NCBI RefSeq assembly: GCF_000685965.1
Contig: NZ_JMLE01000005.1
Span: forward strand, 1 to 64,000
Length of the DNA: 64,000 nt
Origin: Arthrobacter sp. UNC362MFTsu5.1
GTDB lineage: Bacteria > Actinomycetota > Actinomycetes > Actinomycetales > Micrococcaceae
Reading direction: 5' to 3'
Both the position numbers and the translations under genes were made by a program. Below, piece after piece: positions 25,224-33,955 of this stretch (its first letter is position 1; each line of letters starts with the position of its first letter). The notes below the pieces were generated by a model. That model did no database searches. It was not told the DNA's origin and saw nothing but the letters and a program-made list of their open reading frames with translations.

Positions 25224-26795
25224 CTATCGGTTGACTGAAAGCTGTGCCAGAAGTTCGGGGCCCCGGGCGTCGAGCCATTTCCCGCCCAGGCGGACCCCTG
25301 CCGTAAAGAGGACCAGGCCCAGCACCGGGCCGAGCGCCAGGTTGATCCAGCCGGGCGCCGTGCTGCCCGTGACGGACTGCGCAATGACCAGGGCTGCTTC
25401 CGGCAGCACGAGCACCAGCAGGACGCCCATCCCGCCGAACTGGACCGCCATGGTCTGCGCGACGTTCCCGGGCGGCTTCTTGAACGGGCTGTCGCCGGGC
25501 AGGGGCACCGCCACCGTATACCGGGCCGAGACCACGGATGCCAGGCCGAGTCCGGTGAACAGTATTCCCAGGGACAGTCCCAGCAGCGCCGGCAGCCAGT
25601 CCCAGTTTCCGGTGAAGAAGAACGGCCCGACGCTAAAGACCAGCACGATGGGAAGTGCAAACGCCAGGCAGGCCAGGGCGCGCCCCAGCCTGTCGTGGAC
25701 GCCGCGGACGCCGCTGGACAGATGGAGGGCAAACGCCGTGTTGTCGTAGGACACGTCCGCTGAAATCGACCATGCCAGCAGGAAGGCCGCCAGCGGACCG
25801 ATGATCGCCAGCACGCCGTAATCACCCGTCTGCCCCGCCTGGAAGAACATGAGGACGGGCAGCAGCGGAATGACCACCAGGGAACCCGAGTAACGGGGGT
25901 CCCTGATCCAGTAAGTGAGGGCCCTGGCCGTAATGGCGCCGACAGGCGTGGCCGGCAGGACACCGAAGAGGCCCATCCGGCCGCCGCGCTTCCTGCCGCC
26001 TGCCGCGAACGGCGGAGTGACCAGGGCACGCTGCAGGAGCACCTTCCAGCACCAGGCGAGGCCCGCCAGTGTTGCCACCGCGATCAGGAACTTTAGCCCG
26101 GCCGGTGCGTACCGGGCCGCCGCCGCGTCGCCGCCGAGTGACCATGCGGCACCGGCCGGCGTCCACGCCACGATGCGGGCCAGGTCAGCCAGGAATCCGG
26201 CGGAGCCCGCGGCACCCTGGGCAACGAAAGCCACGATCGGTCCCATGAGCATCAGCGGCACCATAAAGGCGAGCGCGCTGACATCCTTGAATCGCCGGGA
26301 GGAAGCCAGGCCGGCAGTCGCCGTCGTCACCACTTTGGACAGGACAATGCACGTCAGCACGCCCAGGACGGCTCCCGCCACGGCGGCCGCGACAGCCGGC
26401 GCTCCCCTGCTCCACGTGCCCACCGTGGCAAGCGCCACGAGCGCCGTGGCGATGCCGGGAATCCCGATCAGTCCGCCGAGGGCCAGTCCGGTCAACAGTT
26501 GCGGCATGGGGACTGCCGCCGTGGTGAACCGGGCCGGGTCCAGGGTCATGTCCGCCGAGGACGCAATGACGGGGACCACTCCCCAGCCCAGGACCGCTGC
26601 CGATCCGCCCAGCACCACCACGGTCTGGGCGAGCTCCAGGTCGGCCGTCCGGAGCAGGACGAGCGCCACCCCAAGGAACCCGGCAATCCCGACGGCGTAC
26701 AGCCCGCCGATGATCAGGCCCAGAAGCTGCCACGGGCTGCGCCGGAGGCTGTTCCGCAGGAGCGTCAGCTTGAGCCTTAGAAGGTGCGCAACCAT
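25224..26795 (-). CDS. ABC transporter permease, probable exporter
   Basis: An approximately 523-aa integral membrane protein with about 12 hydrophobic segments, for example LLGLIIGGLYAVGIAGFLGV and LTGLALGGLIGIPGIATALV. ATG 26795 overlaps the end of the ATPase gene by 19 bp. The frame can be extended to 26930 but only through a Gly/Arg-rich shadow. With its ATPase it forms a two-gene exporter of the ABC-2-like group; the substrate is unknown. Confidence 0.82.
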   Translation of the reverse strand: MVAHLLRLKLTLLRNSLRRSPWQLLGLIIGGLYAVGIAGFLGVALVLLRTADLELAQTVVVLGGSAAVLGWGVVPVIASSADMTLDPARFTTAAVPMPQLLTGLALGGLIGIPGIATALVALATVGTWSRGAPAVAAAVAGAVLGVLTCIVLSKVVTTATAGLASSRRFKDVSALAFMVPLMLMGPIVAFVAQGAAGSAGFLADLARIVAWTPAGAAWSLGGDAAAARYAPAGLKFLIAVATLAGLAWCWKVLLQRALVTPPFAAGGRKRGGRMGLFGVLPATPVGAITARALTYWIRDPRYSGSLVVIPLLPVLMFFQAGQTGDYGVLAIIGPLAAFLLAWSISADVSYDNTAFALHLSSGVRGVHDRLGRALACLAFALPIVLVFSVGPFFFTGNWDWLPALLGLSLGILFTGLGLASVVSARYTVAVPLPGDSPFKKPPGNVAQTMAVQFGGMGVLLVLVLPEAALVIAQSVTGSTAPGWINLALGPVLGLVLFTAGVRLGGKWLDARGPELLAQLSVNR

Positions 26796-27619
26796 TCCAG
26801 GCCCTCCGTCTGGCTCCGGCCCCCGACGAGCTGGACGAACCGGTCCTCCAGCGAGGCGCCGGCCCGGACCTCCTCCACGGTGCCGGCGGCCAGCAGCCTG
26901 CCCGCGGCAACCACCGCCACGTGGTCGCACATTCTCTGCACGAGGTCCATGACATGGCTCGAGACAATCACTGTTCCGCCGGAAGCGACATAGCGGTCCA
27001 GGATGTCCCTGATATTCGCAGCGGAAACCGGGTCCACCGATTCAAAGGGTTCATCCAGCACCAGCAGCCTGGGCGCGTGGATGAGGGCCGAGGCGAGGGC
27101 GATCTTCTTGGTCATGCCGGCCGAATAGTCCACCACGAGCGTTCCGGCGTCGGCACTGAGATCAAACGCCGCCAGGAGTTCCGCCACCCTGGCGGACACC
27201 ACGTCCTTGTCCATCCCCCGCAACAGGCCCGCGTAGCTCACCAGCTGTTCACCGGTCAGCCGGTCAAACAACCGCACGCCGTCGGTGAGGATTCCCATCA
27301 GCTTCTTGGCTTCGAGCGGCCGCGTCCAGACATCGGTGCCGTGCACCAGGGCCGTGCCGAAGTCCGGCCGGAGCAGCCCCGTGGCCATGGACAGCGTGGT
27401 GGTTTTCCCTGCGCCGTTGGGACCCACGATCCCGTAGAAGGACCCTGCCGGCACGTCCAGGCTGATGCCGTCCACGGCGATCTTCCCGCCGAAGCGCTTG
27501 GCGAGGCCGCGGATGGACAGGGCAGGAACGGCTAGCGGGGCCGGAACAGCGAGCGGGGCCGGAACAGGGTGGTCCTGGCGGCCGGCAGCCGGATGCGGAC
27601 CGGGTTGCGGTTCAGTCAT
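26777..27619 (-). CDS. ABC transporter ATP-binding protein
   Basis: A 280-aa ATPase with Walker A GPNGAGKTTT, Walker B LLVLDEPFESVDP and H-loop SSHVMD. The signature motif is unusual, YSAGMTKKIALA instead of LSGGQ, a variant known in ABC-2 exporters of the CcmA/NatA type. The N-terminus has a tandem PAPLAVPAPLAVPAL repeat before the nucleotide-binding domain begins. It is the first gene of the exporter pair. TACGCT ends 6 bp before ATG 27619. Confidence 0.9.
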   Translation of the reverse strand: MTEPQPGPHPAAGRQDHPVPAPLAVPAPLAVPALSIRGLAKRFGGKIAVDGISLDVPAGSFYGIVGPNGAGKTTTLSMATGLLRPDFGTALVHGTDVWTRPLEAKKLMGILTDGVRLFDRLTGEQLVSYAGLLRGMDKDVVSARVAELLAAFDLSADAGTLVVDYSAGMTKKIALASALIHAPRLLVLDEPFESVDPVSAANIRDILDRYVASGGTVIVSSHVMDLVQRMCDHVAVVAAGRLLAAGTVEEVRAGASLEDRFVQLVGGRSQTEGLEWLRTF

Positions 27620-27625
27620 GGTGCC

Positions 27626-27631
27626 AGCGTA
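27626..27631 (-). promoter_or_regulatory. -10 element of the ABC exporter pair (leaderless arrangement)
   Basis: TACGCT on the minus strand, 6 bp before ATG 27619. Confidence 0.4.
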
Positions 27632-27674
27632 GCCTCACCTCCGCGGTGGGAGGATCGTCCCAAAGGGTTACTTC

Positions 27675-28775
27675 CTAGAACGAGTGGCGGGGAACCGCAC
27701 GCTCGTACTGCGGCACCCACGGCATCTCGTGGCCGAGCTCGAAGGCCGCGCGCAGCCACCAATGCGGGTCGCGGAGCGCGGCACGCGCGATGAAGACAGC
27801 GTCGGCCTGGCCCGTGGCGACGGCGTGTTCGGCCTGCCCGGCCGAGGTCAGGAGTCCCACTGTGCCGGTGCTGATGCCCGCCTCGCGCTTGATCCGGGCT
27901 GCGAACCCGGTCTGGTAGCCGGGACCGGCCGGAATCTGCTGGTGCGCCACGGCGCCCCCGCTAGAGACGTCGACCAGGTCCACGCCGTGCTCGGCGGCGG
28001 CACTGGCCAGCCTGACGGAGGCGGCGGCGTCGATGCCGCCCTCTGCCCAGTCCGAGGCGGAGATCCGCAATAGCAGCGGCATGGAGTCGGGAATGACGTT
28101 GCGAACGGCGTCCACCACGGCCAGGGTGAGCCGGTTCCGTCCGGTTTCGTCCCCTCCCCAGGCGTCCGTCCGGTCGTTGATGAGCGGGCTCTGGAACTGG
28201 TGGAGCAGGTAGCCGTGCGCGCCGTGGATTTCGATGGTGTCGAACCCTGCCTCGACCGCCCGGACGGCGGCCGCTGCGAAGTCGGCTATCACGCCGTCAA
28301 TCTCTGCCGCGGTCATGGCGGCCGGTGCCGCATAGCCGTCGAATGCGCCGGTGCCGGGACCCACGGTCTGCCAGCCGCCGTCGGACGCCGGCACTGACCC
28401 GCGTTTCCCCGAGAAGGGCCAGTACGTCGAAGCCTTCCGGCCGGCGTGCGCCAGTTGGGTGCCGATCTTTGTGTCAGCGGCGCCGTAGCGGTGCACGAAC
28501 GCCGTGATCCGCTGCCACGCCGCGGCCTGCTCGTCGTTGTAGAGGCCGGCGTCAAGCGGGCTGATCCGGCCCGCCGCATTCACTGCCGCCGCCTCGGTGA
28601 GGATCAGCGCGGCCCCGCCGGTTGCGAAGGAACCCAGGTGCATGAGGTGCCAGTCGTGCGGAACGCCCTCACCGGTGTCCGGCCCGCAGCTGTACTGGCA
28701 CATGGGGGAAACCCAACCGCGGTGGCGGAGCGTCAGTGAGCGCAGCGCCAGCGGCGAAAAAAGTGCCGACGACAT
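27675..28775 (-). CDS. NADH:flavin oxidoreductase / Old Yellow Enzyme (YqjM-like)
   Basis: A 366-aa FMN-dependent ene-reductase. It shows SPMCQYSC near the N-terminus (the YqjM-type Cys), GTQLAHAGRKAS, the substrate-binding HGAHGYLLHQFQSPLINDR (His-x-x-His), and a C-terminal FMN phosphate region GQADAVFIARAALRDP. The native substrate is unknown; the family reduces alpha,beta-unsaturated carbonyls, often as detoxification. ATG 28775 shares one base with the stop of the upstream chaperone gene (TAATG), so they are coupled. Confidence 0.92.
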   Translation of the reverse strand: MSSALFSPLALRSLTLRHRGWVSPMCQYSCGPDTGEGVPHDWHLMHLGSFATGGAALILTEAAAVNAAGRISPLDAGLYNDEQAAAWQRITAFVHRYGAADTKIGTQLAHAGRKASTYWPFSGKRGSVPASDGGWQTVGPGTGAFDGYAAPAAMTAAEIDGVIADFAAAAVRAVEAGFDTIEIHGAHGYLLHQFQSPLINDRTDAWGGDETGRNRLTLAVVDAVRNVIPDSMPLLLRISASDWAEGGIDAAASVRLASAAAEHGVDLVDVSSGGAVAHQQIPAGPGYQTGFAARIKREAGISTGTVGLLTSAGQAEHAVATGQADAVFIARAALRDPHWWLRAAFELGHEMPWVPQYERAVPRHSF

Positions 28776-29764
28776 TAAAACAGCACCCGTGCCAGCCCCT
28801 GCCGCGCCTTGGCGACGCGTTCATCGGACGGGCCCACCACTTCGAAGAGCTCCAGCAGCCGCACCCGGGCAGTCTCCCGTTCCGGGCCGAAGTTCCGGCC
28901 GATGAAGCCGACGATCCGGCCCAGCGCATCCTCAATGTGGCCGCCGGCGATGTCCAGGTCCGCCACGCCCAGCTGGGCATCAAGGTTGTCCGGCTGGTCG
29001 GCGGCGAGCTGGCGCAGCGCTTCACCGTCGGGACCGGTCAGGGACTGCAGCCGATCCATCAGCTCCACCTGGGCGAGTCCGGCCTTGGCCTCGGCATCCG
29101 CGGGCATCTCCAGCAGGGCCTGCCGGTAGGCGGCGGCCGCGGCGGCGAAGTCTCCGGCTTCAATGGCGTCGTAGGCCGCCTGGTGCAGCGGCGGCAGCGG
29201 GGCCGGCTCGGCCTCGGCAGGGGCGGCTCCGGCGCCCAGGCTGCCGGTAACTCCGTTGGCTGCGGCCACCTTCAGCAGTTCATCCAGCAGGCTGCGGACC
29301 TGGTGTTCGTCGGCTCCGCCCTGGAACAGGGGAACGGGCTGGCCCTTCACCACTGCCACCGCGGTGGGCACGGCCTGTACCTGGAAAGCCTGCGCAAGCT
29401 GCGGGAAGGCGTCGATGTCCGCGGCACCCAGGACCAGGCGCCCGCCGTAGCTGTTGATGATGTCTTCGAGGACGTTGAGCAGCTCGCCTGAAGCGGGCGA
29501 GTAGCCGGCCCACAGGCCGAAAACCACGGGCACCTGCGCCGAGAGCTCAACGAGCTGCTGGAAGTTGGCCTCGGTGACCTCGACCCGAAGCGGCTGGCCG
29601 CCGGTGTCCGGCGCGCCCGGGGCCGTTGCTGACGGCGGCGCTGCGGCCGGCTGCCCGGCCGGCGGCGCGGTGCGCTGCTTAAGGCTGGAAAGGTCGACGG
29701 CGCCGCGCAGGTTAAGCTGGCTGGCAGCGGCCGGAGGGACTGGACGGGAGGCTGGCGAACTCAT
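28775..29764 (-). CDS. Tetratricopeptide thioredoxin-like protein (CnoX/YbbN family)
   Basis: An approximately 329-aa protein with an N-terminal thioredoxin fold and C-terminal TPR-like helices, as in the chaperedoxin CnoX/YbbN. The thioredoxin region reads VVFGLWAGYSPASGELLNVL, so the CxxC active site is replaced (no Cys) while the AVPTAVAVVKGQPV cis-Pro loop is kept. It therefore probably acts as a holdase chaperone rather than a reductase. The helical repeats AAYDAIEAGDFAAAAAAYRQ and GVADLDIAGGHIEDALGRI follow. ATG 29764 has TAGAGT 7 bp upstream; ATG 29782 is an alternative. Confidence 0.85.
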   Translation of the reverse strand: MSSPASRPVPPAAASQLNLRGAVDLSSLKQRTAPPAGQPAAAPPSATAPGAPDTGGQPLRVEVTEANFQQLVELSAQVPVVFGLWAGYSPASGELLNVLEDIINSYGGRLVLGAADIDAFPQLAQAFQVQAVPTAVAVVKGQPVPLFQGGADEHQVRSLLDELLKVAAANGVTGSLGAGAAPAEAEPAPLPPLHQAAYDAIEAGDFAAAAAAYRQALLEMPADAEAKAGLAQVELMDRLQSLTGPDGEALRQLAADQPDNLDAQLGVADLDIAGGHIEDALGRIVGFIGRNFGPERETARVRLLELFEVVGPSDERVAKARQGLARVLF

Positions 29765-29771
29765 AGCCTCC

Positions 29772-29777
29772 ACTCTA
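29772..29777 (-). promoter_or_regulatory. -10 element of cnoX-like gene (leaderless arrangement)
   Basis: TAGAGT on the minus strand, 7 bp before ATG 29764; the GGAGG inside the interval is only 2 bp from the ATG, too close to act as a ribosome site. Confidence 0.5.
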
Positions 29778-29813
29778 GCCACTCAGGCCGCTGCCGGTCA
29801 TACGCGGAGCCGG

Positions 29814-31625
29814 CTACTTGAAGCTGGCCCCCACGAGTCCGCGGGTGGCGGCCACGAGCTTCATCGGATCCTTCGAGCCGGTCGGCGGGATGTAGACCGC
29901 CATGGACTCGGCGAAGTTGAGCACCATGCCCGTGCTCGTTTCCTTGCCGCCGGCCAGCACGGCTGCGTCGTCCCCGATCGCCAGCTTGTCGCCCTCGGCC
30001 TTGGGCGTGCCGTCGAAGGCGAAGTTCAACTTGCCCATGACCAGCGCGCCGCCGTCGGCAGTGCGGAACACCACGGTGTCCTCCGGGGACACTTTGTGCG
30101 TGAAGCTGAAGTTGCCGTTCACCCCGGTCTTGGCCACATCTGCCTGGTAGGCCAGCGTGTCGGCGATGTACGGCGACGACTGGCCCTCCACGAGCTTGTC
30201 CTTGAAGGTCGAGTCGGCCTTCGTCAGGCGGTCCCCCAGCCCGGCAAGGGCTTCAGCACCGCTGTACAGCAGGCCCGACTTGTCGTCCGCGGCCAGGGTT
30301 TCCGTTCCGGTGCGTCCGATGGCCGGGAACGTGGTGCCCGGCTGCAGCGGCGTGGTCTGCACCAGCTTGTAGTTCTCGCGCGGCGACTTCTGCACGAGGG
30401 TCAGCAGCTGGGGCACAACATTGCCTTCGCCCTGGGTCACGGCCATCACCGAACGCGGCCAGGCGCGCTTGCTGGTGACAACGGTGGTCAGCAGCTTGGT
30501 GGCGCGGACCGGCATGCGCGCCTCGTAGGCGCCCACCTGTGAGCGGATCTTGTAGTTCTGTGTGCGGACTTCAAGTTCGGTGCGGTCCACCCGGGACTTG
30601 AGCTTCGCGGCATCCTTGGCGGCGTCGCCGGCGTCCACCGTGCTGGAAACCTGTTCCAGGATCCGGCGGAACTGGGCGTCCAGGAGCACCGGTGAGTCGG
30701 GTGCGGTGTCGGCCCCGGCGGTCTCGCTGCTTGACGGCGACGGAGCGGGGGTGGCCGCCTGCGCAGCCACACCGGTTCCGGCCACGATCGTGGCGGCGAG
30801 CGCAACCATGGCCACGCCGGCCCGCTTTGCGGTGAACGTCGCGGTGAAGGCGGATGTCCCGGGCTGCTTTTCAGCCGGCGGCTCGACGGGCGCAGGAGCG
30901 GCGGGCCCCGGCTTGCCGGCCGGACGGACCGCACGTGCACGGCGGACCAGCTTGTCCTTCATGGATTCGTCCGCGACGGACTCGCCGGCATCGTCCCCGC
31001 CCGCTCCGGGCTTGCCGGCCTTGGGCTTGAGCACCAGCAGGGCCAGTCCGGCCAGCATGAGCAGGCCGCCCAGCACCATCAACGGCACGGCCCACGGTGT
31101 GGACGTGTCGTTGGGGAAGGTCATCGAGATGGACGACGGCGCCGGCTTGGTCCCGTCCGAGGCCAGCAGCAGCGACCATTCGCCGTCTGCCGGGGCGCTC
31201 CAGGTGTAGTTCAGTTCCCCGCTGGCGTTCTCGGTGGTGACCCAGAGATCGGAACCTGCCGGCGAGGGAGCGGCGGCTTCGCCCTCCGTGTGCGCAAGCT
31301 GCAGCGACTTGCTGTCTTCGGAAACTCCGGAGACCGTGTTGTGGGCCGTCTTGCCAACCCAGGCCTCCACGTCATCGGGGCGTCCTGCTGCCAGCATGAA
31401 GCTGCCTTCGCCCTTGACGTTGATCTTGACCGTACCCCCGTGAAGGGTCCGCAACTTTTGGTCGATAACGGTCAGTGGTGCGGCGGTGCCGTCGGCGGGA
31501 GCCGTGGCCGTAACTGTCTCGGCCGGGGCCCAGATGGTCTTCTGTCCTACGCCGGCCAGCAGTGTCAGGAGGCCGAGCAGCACTAGTGCAACTGCAGTCT
31601 TGAAACGCAAAGGGATACCTATCAT
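29814..31625 (-). CDS. Large conserved membrane protein of unknown function
   Basis: 603 aa. An N-terminal helix (VALVLLGLLTLLAGVG) is followed by an extracytoplasmic domain of about 150 residues. A second helix (LMVLGGLLMLAGLALLVL) leads to a Pro/Lys-rich cytoplasmic loop, then a third helix (VAMVALAATIVAGTGVAAQA), a Ser/Pro/Thr linker and a C-terminal external domain of about 290 residues (LLDAQFRRILEQVSSTVDAG to the end). I recognise no enzymatic motif. The layout suggests an envelope-anchored protein. It is monocistronic, ends 49 bp from the cnoX-like gene, and has an inverted repeat upstream at 31648-31663. Confidence 0.75.
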   Translation of the reverse strand: MIGIPLRFKTAVALVLLGLLTLLAGVGQKTIWAPAETVTATAPADGTAAPLTVIDQKLRTLHGGTVKINVKGEGSFMLAAGRPDDVEAWVGKTAHNTVSGVSEDSKSLQLAHTEGEAAAPSPAGSDLWVTTENASGELNYTWSAPADGEWSLLLASDGTKPAPSSISMTFPNDTSTPWAVPLMVLGGLLMLAGLALLVLKPKAGKPGAGGDDAGESVADESMKDKLVRRARAVRPAGKPGPAAPAPVEPPAEKQPGTSAFTATFTAKRAGVAMVALAATIVAGTGVAAQAATPAPSPSSSETAGADTAPDSPVLLDAQFRRILEQVSSTVDAGDAAKDAAKLKSRVDRTELEVRTQNYKIRSQVGAYEARMPVRATKLLTTVVTSKRAWPRSVMAVTQGEGNVVPQLLTLVQKSPRENYKLVQTTPLQPGTTFPAIGRTGTETLAADDKSGLLYSGAEALAGLGDRLTKADSTFKDKLVEGQSSPYIADTLAYQADVAKTGVNGNFSFTHKVSPEDTVVFRTADGGALVMGKLNFAFDGTPKAEGDKLAIGDDAAVLAGGKETSTGMVLNFAESMAVYIPPTGSKDPMKLVAATRGLVGASFK

Positions 31626-31647
31626 CAGCGGGGGTTTACTTTCAATA

Positions 31648-31663
31648 GTAACCGTTTTGTTAC
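31648..31663. promoter_or_regulatory. Inverted repeat GTAAC-N6-GTTAC upstream of the 603-aa membrane protein
   Basis: Perfect 5-bp arms around CGTTTT, 23 bp upstream of the ATG at 31625 and overlapping a possible minus-strand -10 (TACTAT). It is a possible operator. The rest of the spacer to 31769 shows nothing else except a GATGATCATC palindrome at 31758-31767. Confidence 0.35.
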
Positions 31664-31769
31664 CAATGAGTCAGGTCGGGACCCGGATCACAGCCTAGGA
31701 CAGCGGGCCGCGCCGGGAGTAAACCCGGGCACTGACAAGCCTGCTGATAGTGTTTGCGATGATCATCAC

Positions 31770-33116
31770 ATGGGCCGCAGCAGCGGCGCCACAGAAGGTA
31801 AAGGGCCCCCACAAGCAGTGACTGAACACACGGATTCGTCCACCCCAGGACATGACGACTCGACCGGATCCGGTGCCCAGGAAAGTCTACCGGCCGGTAC
31901 CCGGCACGAGCACAAACCGCTGTTGCCGGGCCTGGCCGCGGCGGTGGTGCGCAGGCTCCGGACGCCTCTTCCCGGCGCCCAGCCCCGGCTCCGCTTCGAG
32001 ATGCCTCCCGAATCCGCCGAGGACTCCGCCGAACCTGCGACCGAGACCAGCACCCGCTTTGGACATCCCGGCCCGCGCATGTCGTCCCAGCATCCCTTAT
32101 ATATGGGCTTCATGGGCACCGTGGGCGTGGGCCTTGCCCTGCTCGTCTACTGGATCGGCTCCAACACCACGCAGCTCCTGCTCTGGATCGTGACCGCGCT
32201 CTTCATCGCCCTGGGCCTGGACCCGGTGGTGCGCTGGCTGGAAGGACGCAAGCTTCCGCGGCCCATCGGCATCCTGGTCTCCGTCACGGTCCTCGTCTCC
32301 GCTGTTGCCGGTTTCTTCGCCACACTGATCCCCACCATCGTCCAGCAGGTCACCCAGATCGTGCAGGAAGCACCCCGCTGGATCCAGGACTTCATCGATT
32401 CGGACTTCTTCCGCAGCGTGGACGACCAGTTCGGTGTCCGGGAGCGCATTACCCAGGAACTGGAAAAGTTCGTCAACAATCCGGACGCCATGGGCGGCAT
32501 CTTCGGAGGCGTCGTTGGCTTCGGATCCACGGTGGCCAACGGGCTCTTCGGAACCCTGATTGTCCTCGTGCTCAGCCTGTACTTCCTGGCCGCCCTTCCC
32601 GCCATGAAGAAGTGGGGCTACCGGCTGGCACCGCGTTCGCGCCGTGTCCGGGTCGAAGCGCTCTCTGAAGAGATCACCGGCTCCGTGGGCAACTATGTCA
32701 TCGGCCAGGCCTGCGTGGCCCTGCTCAACGCGACCTTTGCGTTTATCGTGATGTCGATTGTCGGAGTCCCGTTTGCCGTCCTGCTGGCGTTCGTCGTGGC
32801 GCTCCTCGCCTTCATCCCCCTGGTCGGGGGCATGATCGCGGGTGTGCTGGTCACGCTGATCGCCCTCACCGCGGGCTGGCAGACCGCCCTGGCGTACGGC
32901 ATTTGCTACTTTGCCTACCTGCAGTTCGAGGCGTACTTCATCTCGCCACGCATCATGCAGAAGGCGGTGGCCGTGCCCGGTGCCGTGGCCGTCATCTCCG
33001 TGATCGCAGGCGGCAGCCTCCTGGGCGTCCTCGGAGCGCTCATCGCCATTCCCACCGCGGCGGCGGTCATGCTGCTGGTGAAGGAAATCTTCATCGTCCG
33101 CCAGGACAAGCACTAG
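31770..33116 (+). CDS. AI-2E family transporter (permease, PerM/TqsA superfamily)
   Basis: A 448-aa protein with a hydrophilic, Pro/Glu-rich N-terminal region of about 105 residues and then the eight-helix AI-2E transporter domain. Conserved segments include LFIALGLDPVVRWLEGRKLPRP, a long amphipathic stretch with QVTQIVQEAPRWIQDFIDSD, VIGQACVALLNATFAFIVMS, FIPLVGGMIAGVLVTLIA and QFEAYFISPRIMQ. Members transport varied small molecules or act in ion exchange; AI-2 itself should not be assumed. The ATG at 31770 is uncertain, since nearby GTG codons exist. Confidence 0.88.
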   Translation: MGRSSGATEGKGPPQAVTEHTDSSTPGHDDSTGSGAQESLPAGTRHEHKPLLPGLAAAVVRRLRTPLPGAQPRLRFEMPPESAEDSAEPATETSTRFGHPGPRMSSQHPLYMGFMGTVGVGLALLVYWIGSNTTQLLLWIVTALFIALGLDPVVRWLEGRKLPRPIGILVSVTVLVSAVAGFFATLIPTIVQQVTQIVQEAPRWIQDFIDSDFFRSVDDQFGVRERITQELEKFVNNPDAMGGIFGGVVGFGSTVANGLFGTLIVLVLSLYFLAALPAMKKWGYRLAPRSRRVRVEALSEEITGSVGNYVIGQACVALLNATFAFIVMSIVGVPFAVLLAFVVALLAFIPLVGGMIAGVLVTLIALTAGWQTALAYGICYFAYLQFEAYFISPRIMQKAVAVPGAVAVISVIAGGSLLGVLGALIAIPTAAAVMLLVKEIFIVRQDKH

Positions 33117-33117
33117 G

Positions 33118-33143
33118 AAGGCTGCCGCCTGCGCGGCAGGCTT
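33118..33143. terminator. Hairpin between convergent AI-2E transporter and alpha/beta hydrolase genes
   Basis: AAGGCTGCCGC-CTGC-GCGGCAGGCTT pairs at 10 of 11 positions directly after the transporter stop codon. It is GC-rich with no T-tract, and could act in both directions. Confidence 0.45.
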
Positions 33144-33942
33144 AGGCGGCTGCGGAGGCCACGGGTCCGTTCCAGTCCTGGGGCAGGCCCTCGGGCCCCG
33201 CTCCCTGCGCCGTGACCTCGTCCACGATTTCGTTGAGCACCCGGGCGGCGTACTTCTCGCCCACCCACAGGTGCTTGGCGCCGTCGACGCCCACAACGTC
33301 AGCCTGCGGCACCAGGCTGAAGCGCTCGGCGGCGGCCTCCGGCCGGAGGTAGTCGTCGTGTTCGGGAACCAGCACCTTCAACGGCTTTCCTGAGGCAGCC
33401 CATGCCAGCAGGTGCTCATCCGTGGCCCGGTGCAGCGGCGGGGACAGCAGGATGGCGCCCTCCACTGCGGAGGCGACCGGCTCCGCAGCCCCGTACATGA
33501 GCGCCAGTTCCGTGCCGAACGACCACCCCACCAGCCAGCGGTTGGGAAGGTTCCGGGATTCCGCGAAGCGCACGGCCGCCTCGACGTCCAGCCGTTCGCC
33601 GATGCCCTCTTCGAAACGGCCGCCGCTGGTGCCGCGGGGCGAGGTGGTCCCCCTGGTGTTGAACCTGAGGACGGCGACGCCGGCGAGTGCAGGCAAGCGG
33701 AAGGATGCCTTGCGGTACACATGCGAATCCATGAAACCGCCGTGGGTGGGCAGCGGGTGGAGGGTGATCAGCGTGGCGGTGATGTCGCCCGATTCCGGGA
33801 CGGCGAGTTCGCCGACGAGGACGCAGCCGTCCTCCGTTTGGATTTCCACGTTCTCCCGGCGGGCCGGCAGGACTGTTGAAGCCCGGATAGCTGTTGCTTC
33901 GGAAGGCTGGCTGAAAACGAACGACGCCGGGTCAAAAGTCAT
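33142..33942 (-). CDS. Alpha/beta hydrolase (dienelactone hydrolase-like)
   Basis: A 266-aa cytoplasmic alpha/beta hydrolase with an oxyanion-hole region TLHPLPTHGGFMDSHVYRK, nucleophile elbow GWSFGTE (Ser), an acid residue near PEHDDYLRP and a catalytic-type His in DGAKHLWVG. It resembles the COG2945 group of predicted hydrolases. The substrate is unknown. ATG 33942 is preceded at 7 bp by TAAGCT, which includes the stop codon of the upstream zinc-protein gene, so it may have its own promoter or simply be the second gene of that unit. Confidence 0.85.
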   Translation of the reverse strand: MTFDPASFVFSQPSEATAIRASTVLPARRENVEIQTEDGCVLVGELAVPESGDITATLITLHPLPTHGGFMDSHVYRKASFRLPALAGVAVLRFNTRGTTSPRGTSGGRFEEGIGERLDVEAAVRFAESRNLPNRWLVGWSFGTELALMYGAAEPVASAVEGAILLSPPLHRATDEHLLAWAASGKPLKVLVPEHDDYLRPEAAAERFSLVPQADVVGVDGAKHLWVGEKYAARVLNEIVDEVTAQGAGPEGLPQDWNGPVASAAA

Positions 33943-33949
33943 GACTAAC

Positions 33950-33955
33950 AGCTTA
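33950..33955 (-). promoter_or_regulatory. -10-like hexamer upstream of alpha/beta hydrolase gene
   Basis: TAAGCT on the minus strand, 7 bp before ATG 33942. Three of its bases are the TAA stop of the upstream gene, so chance is more likely here than at the other sites. Confidence 0.3.

Noticed and set aside
32097-33296. 399-codon minus-strand frame opposite the AI-2E transporter
   Set aside because: Made of His, Asp, Gln and Arg runs, the mirror of membrane-helix codons; not a protein.
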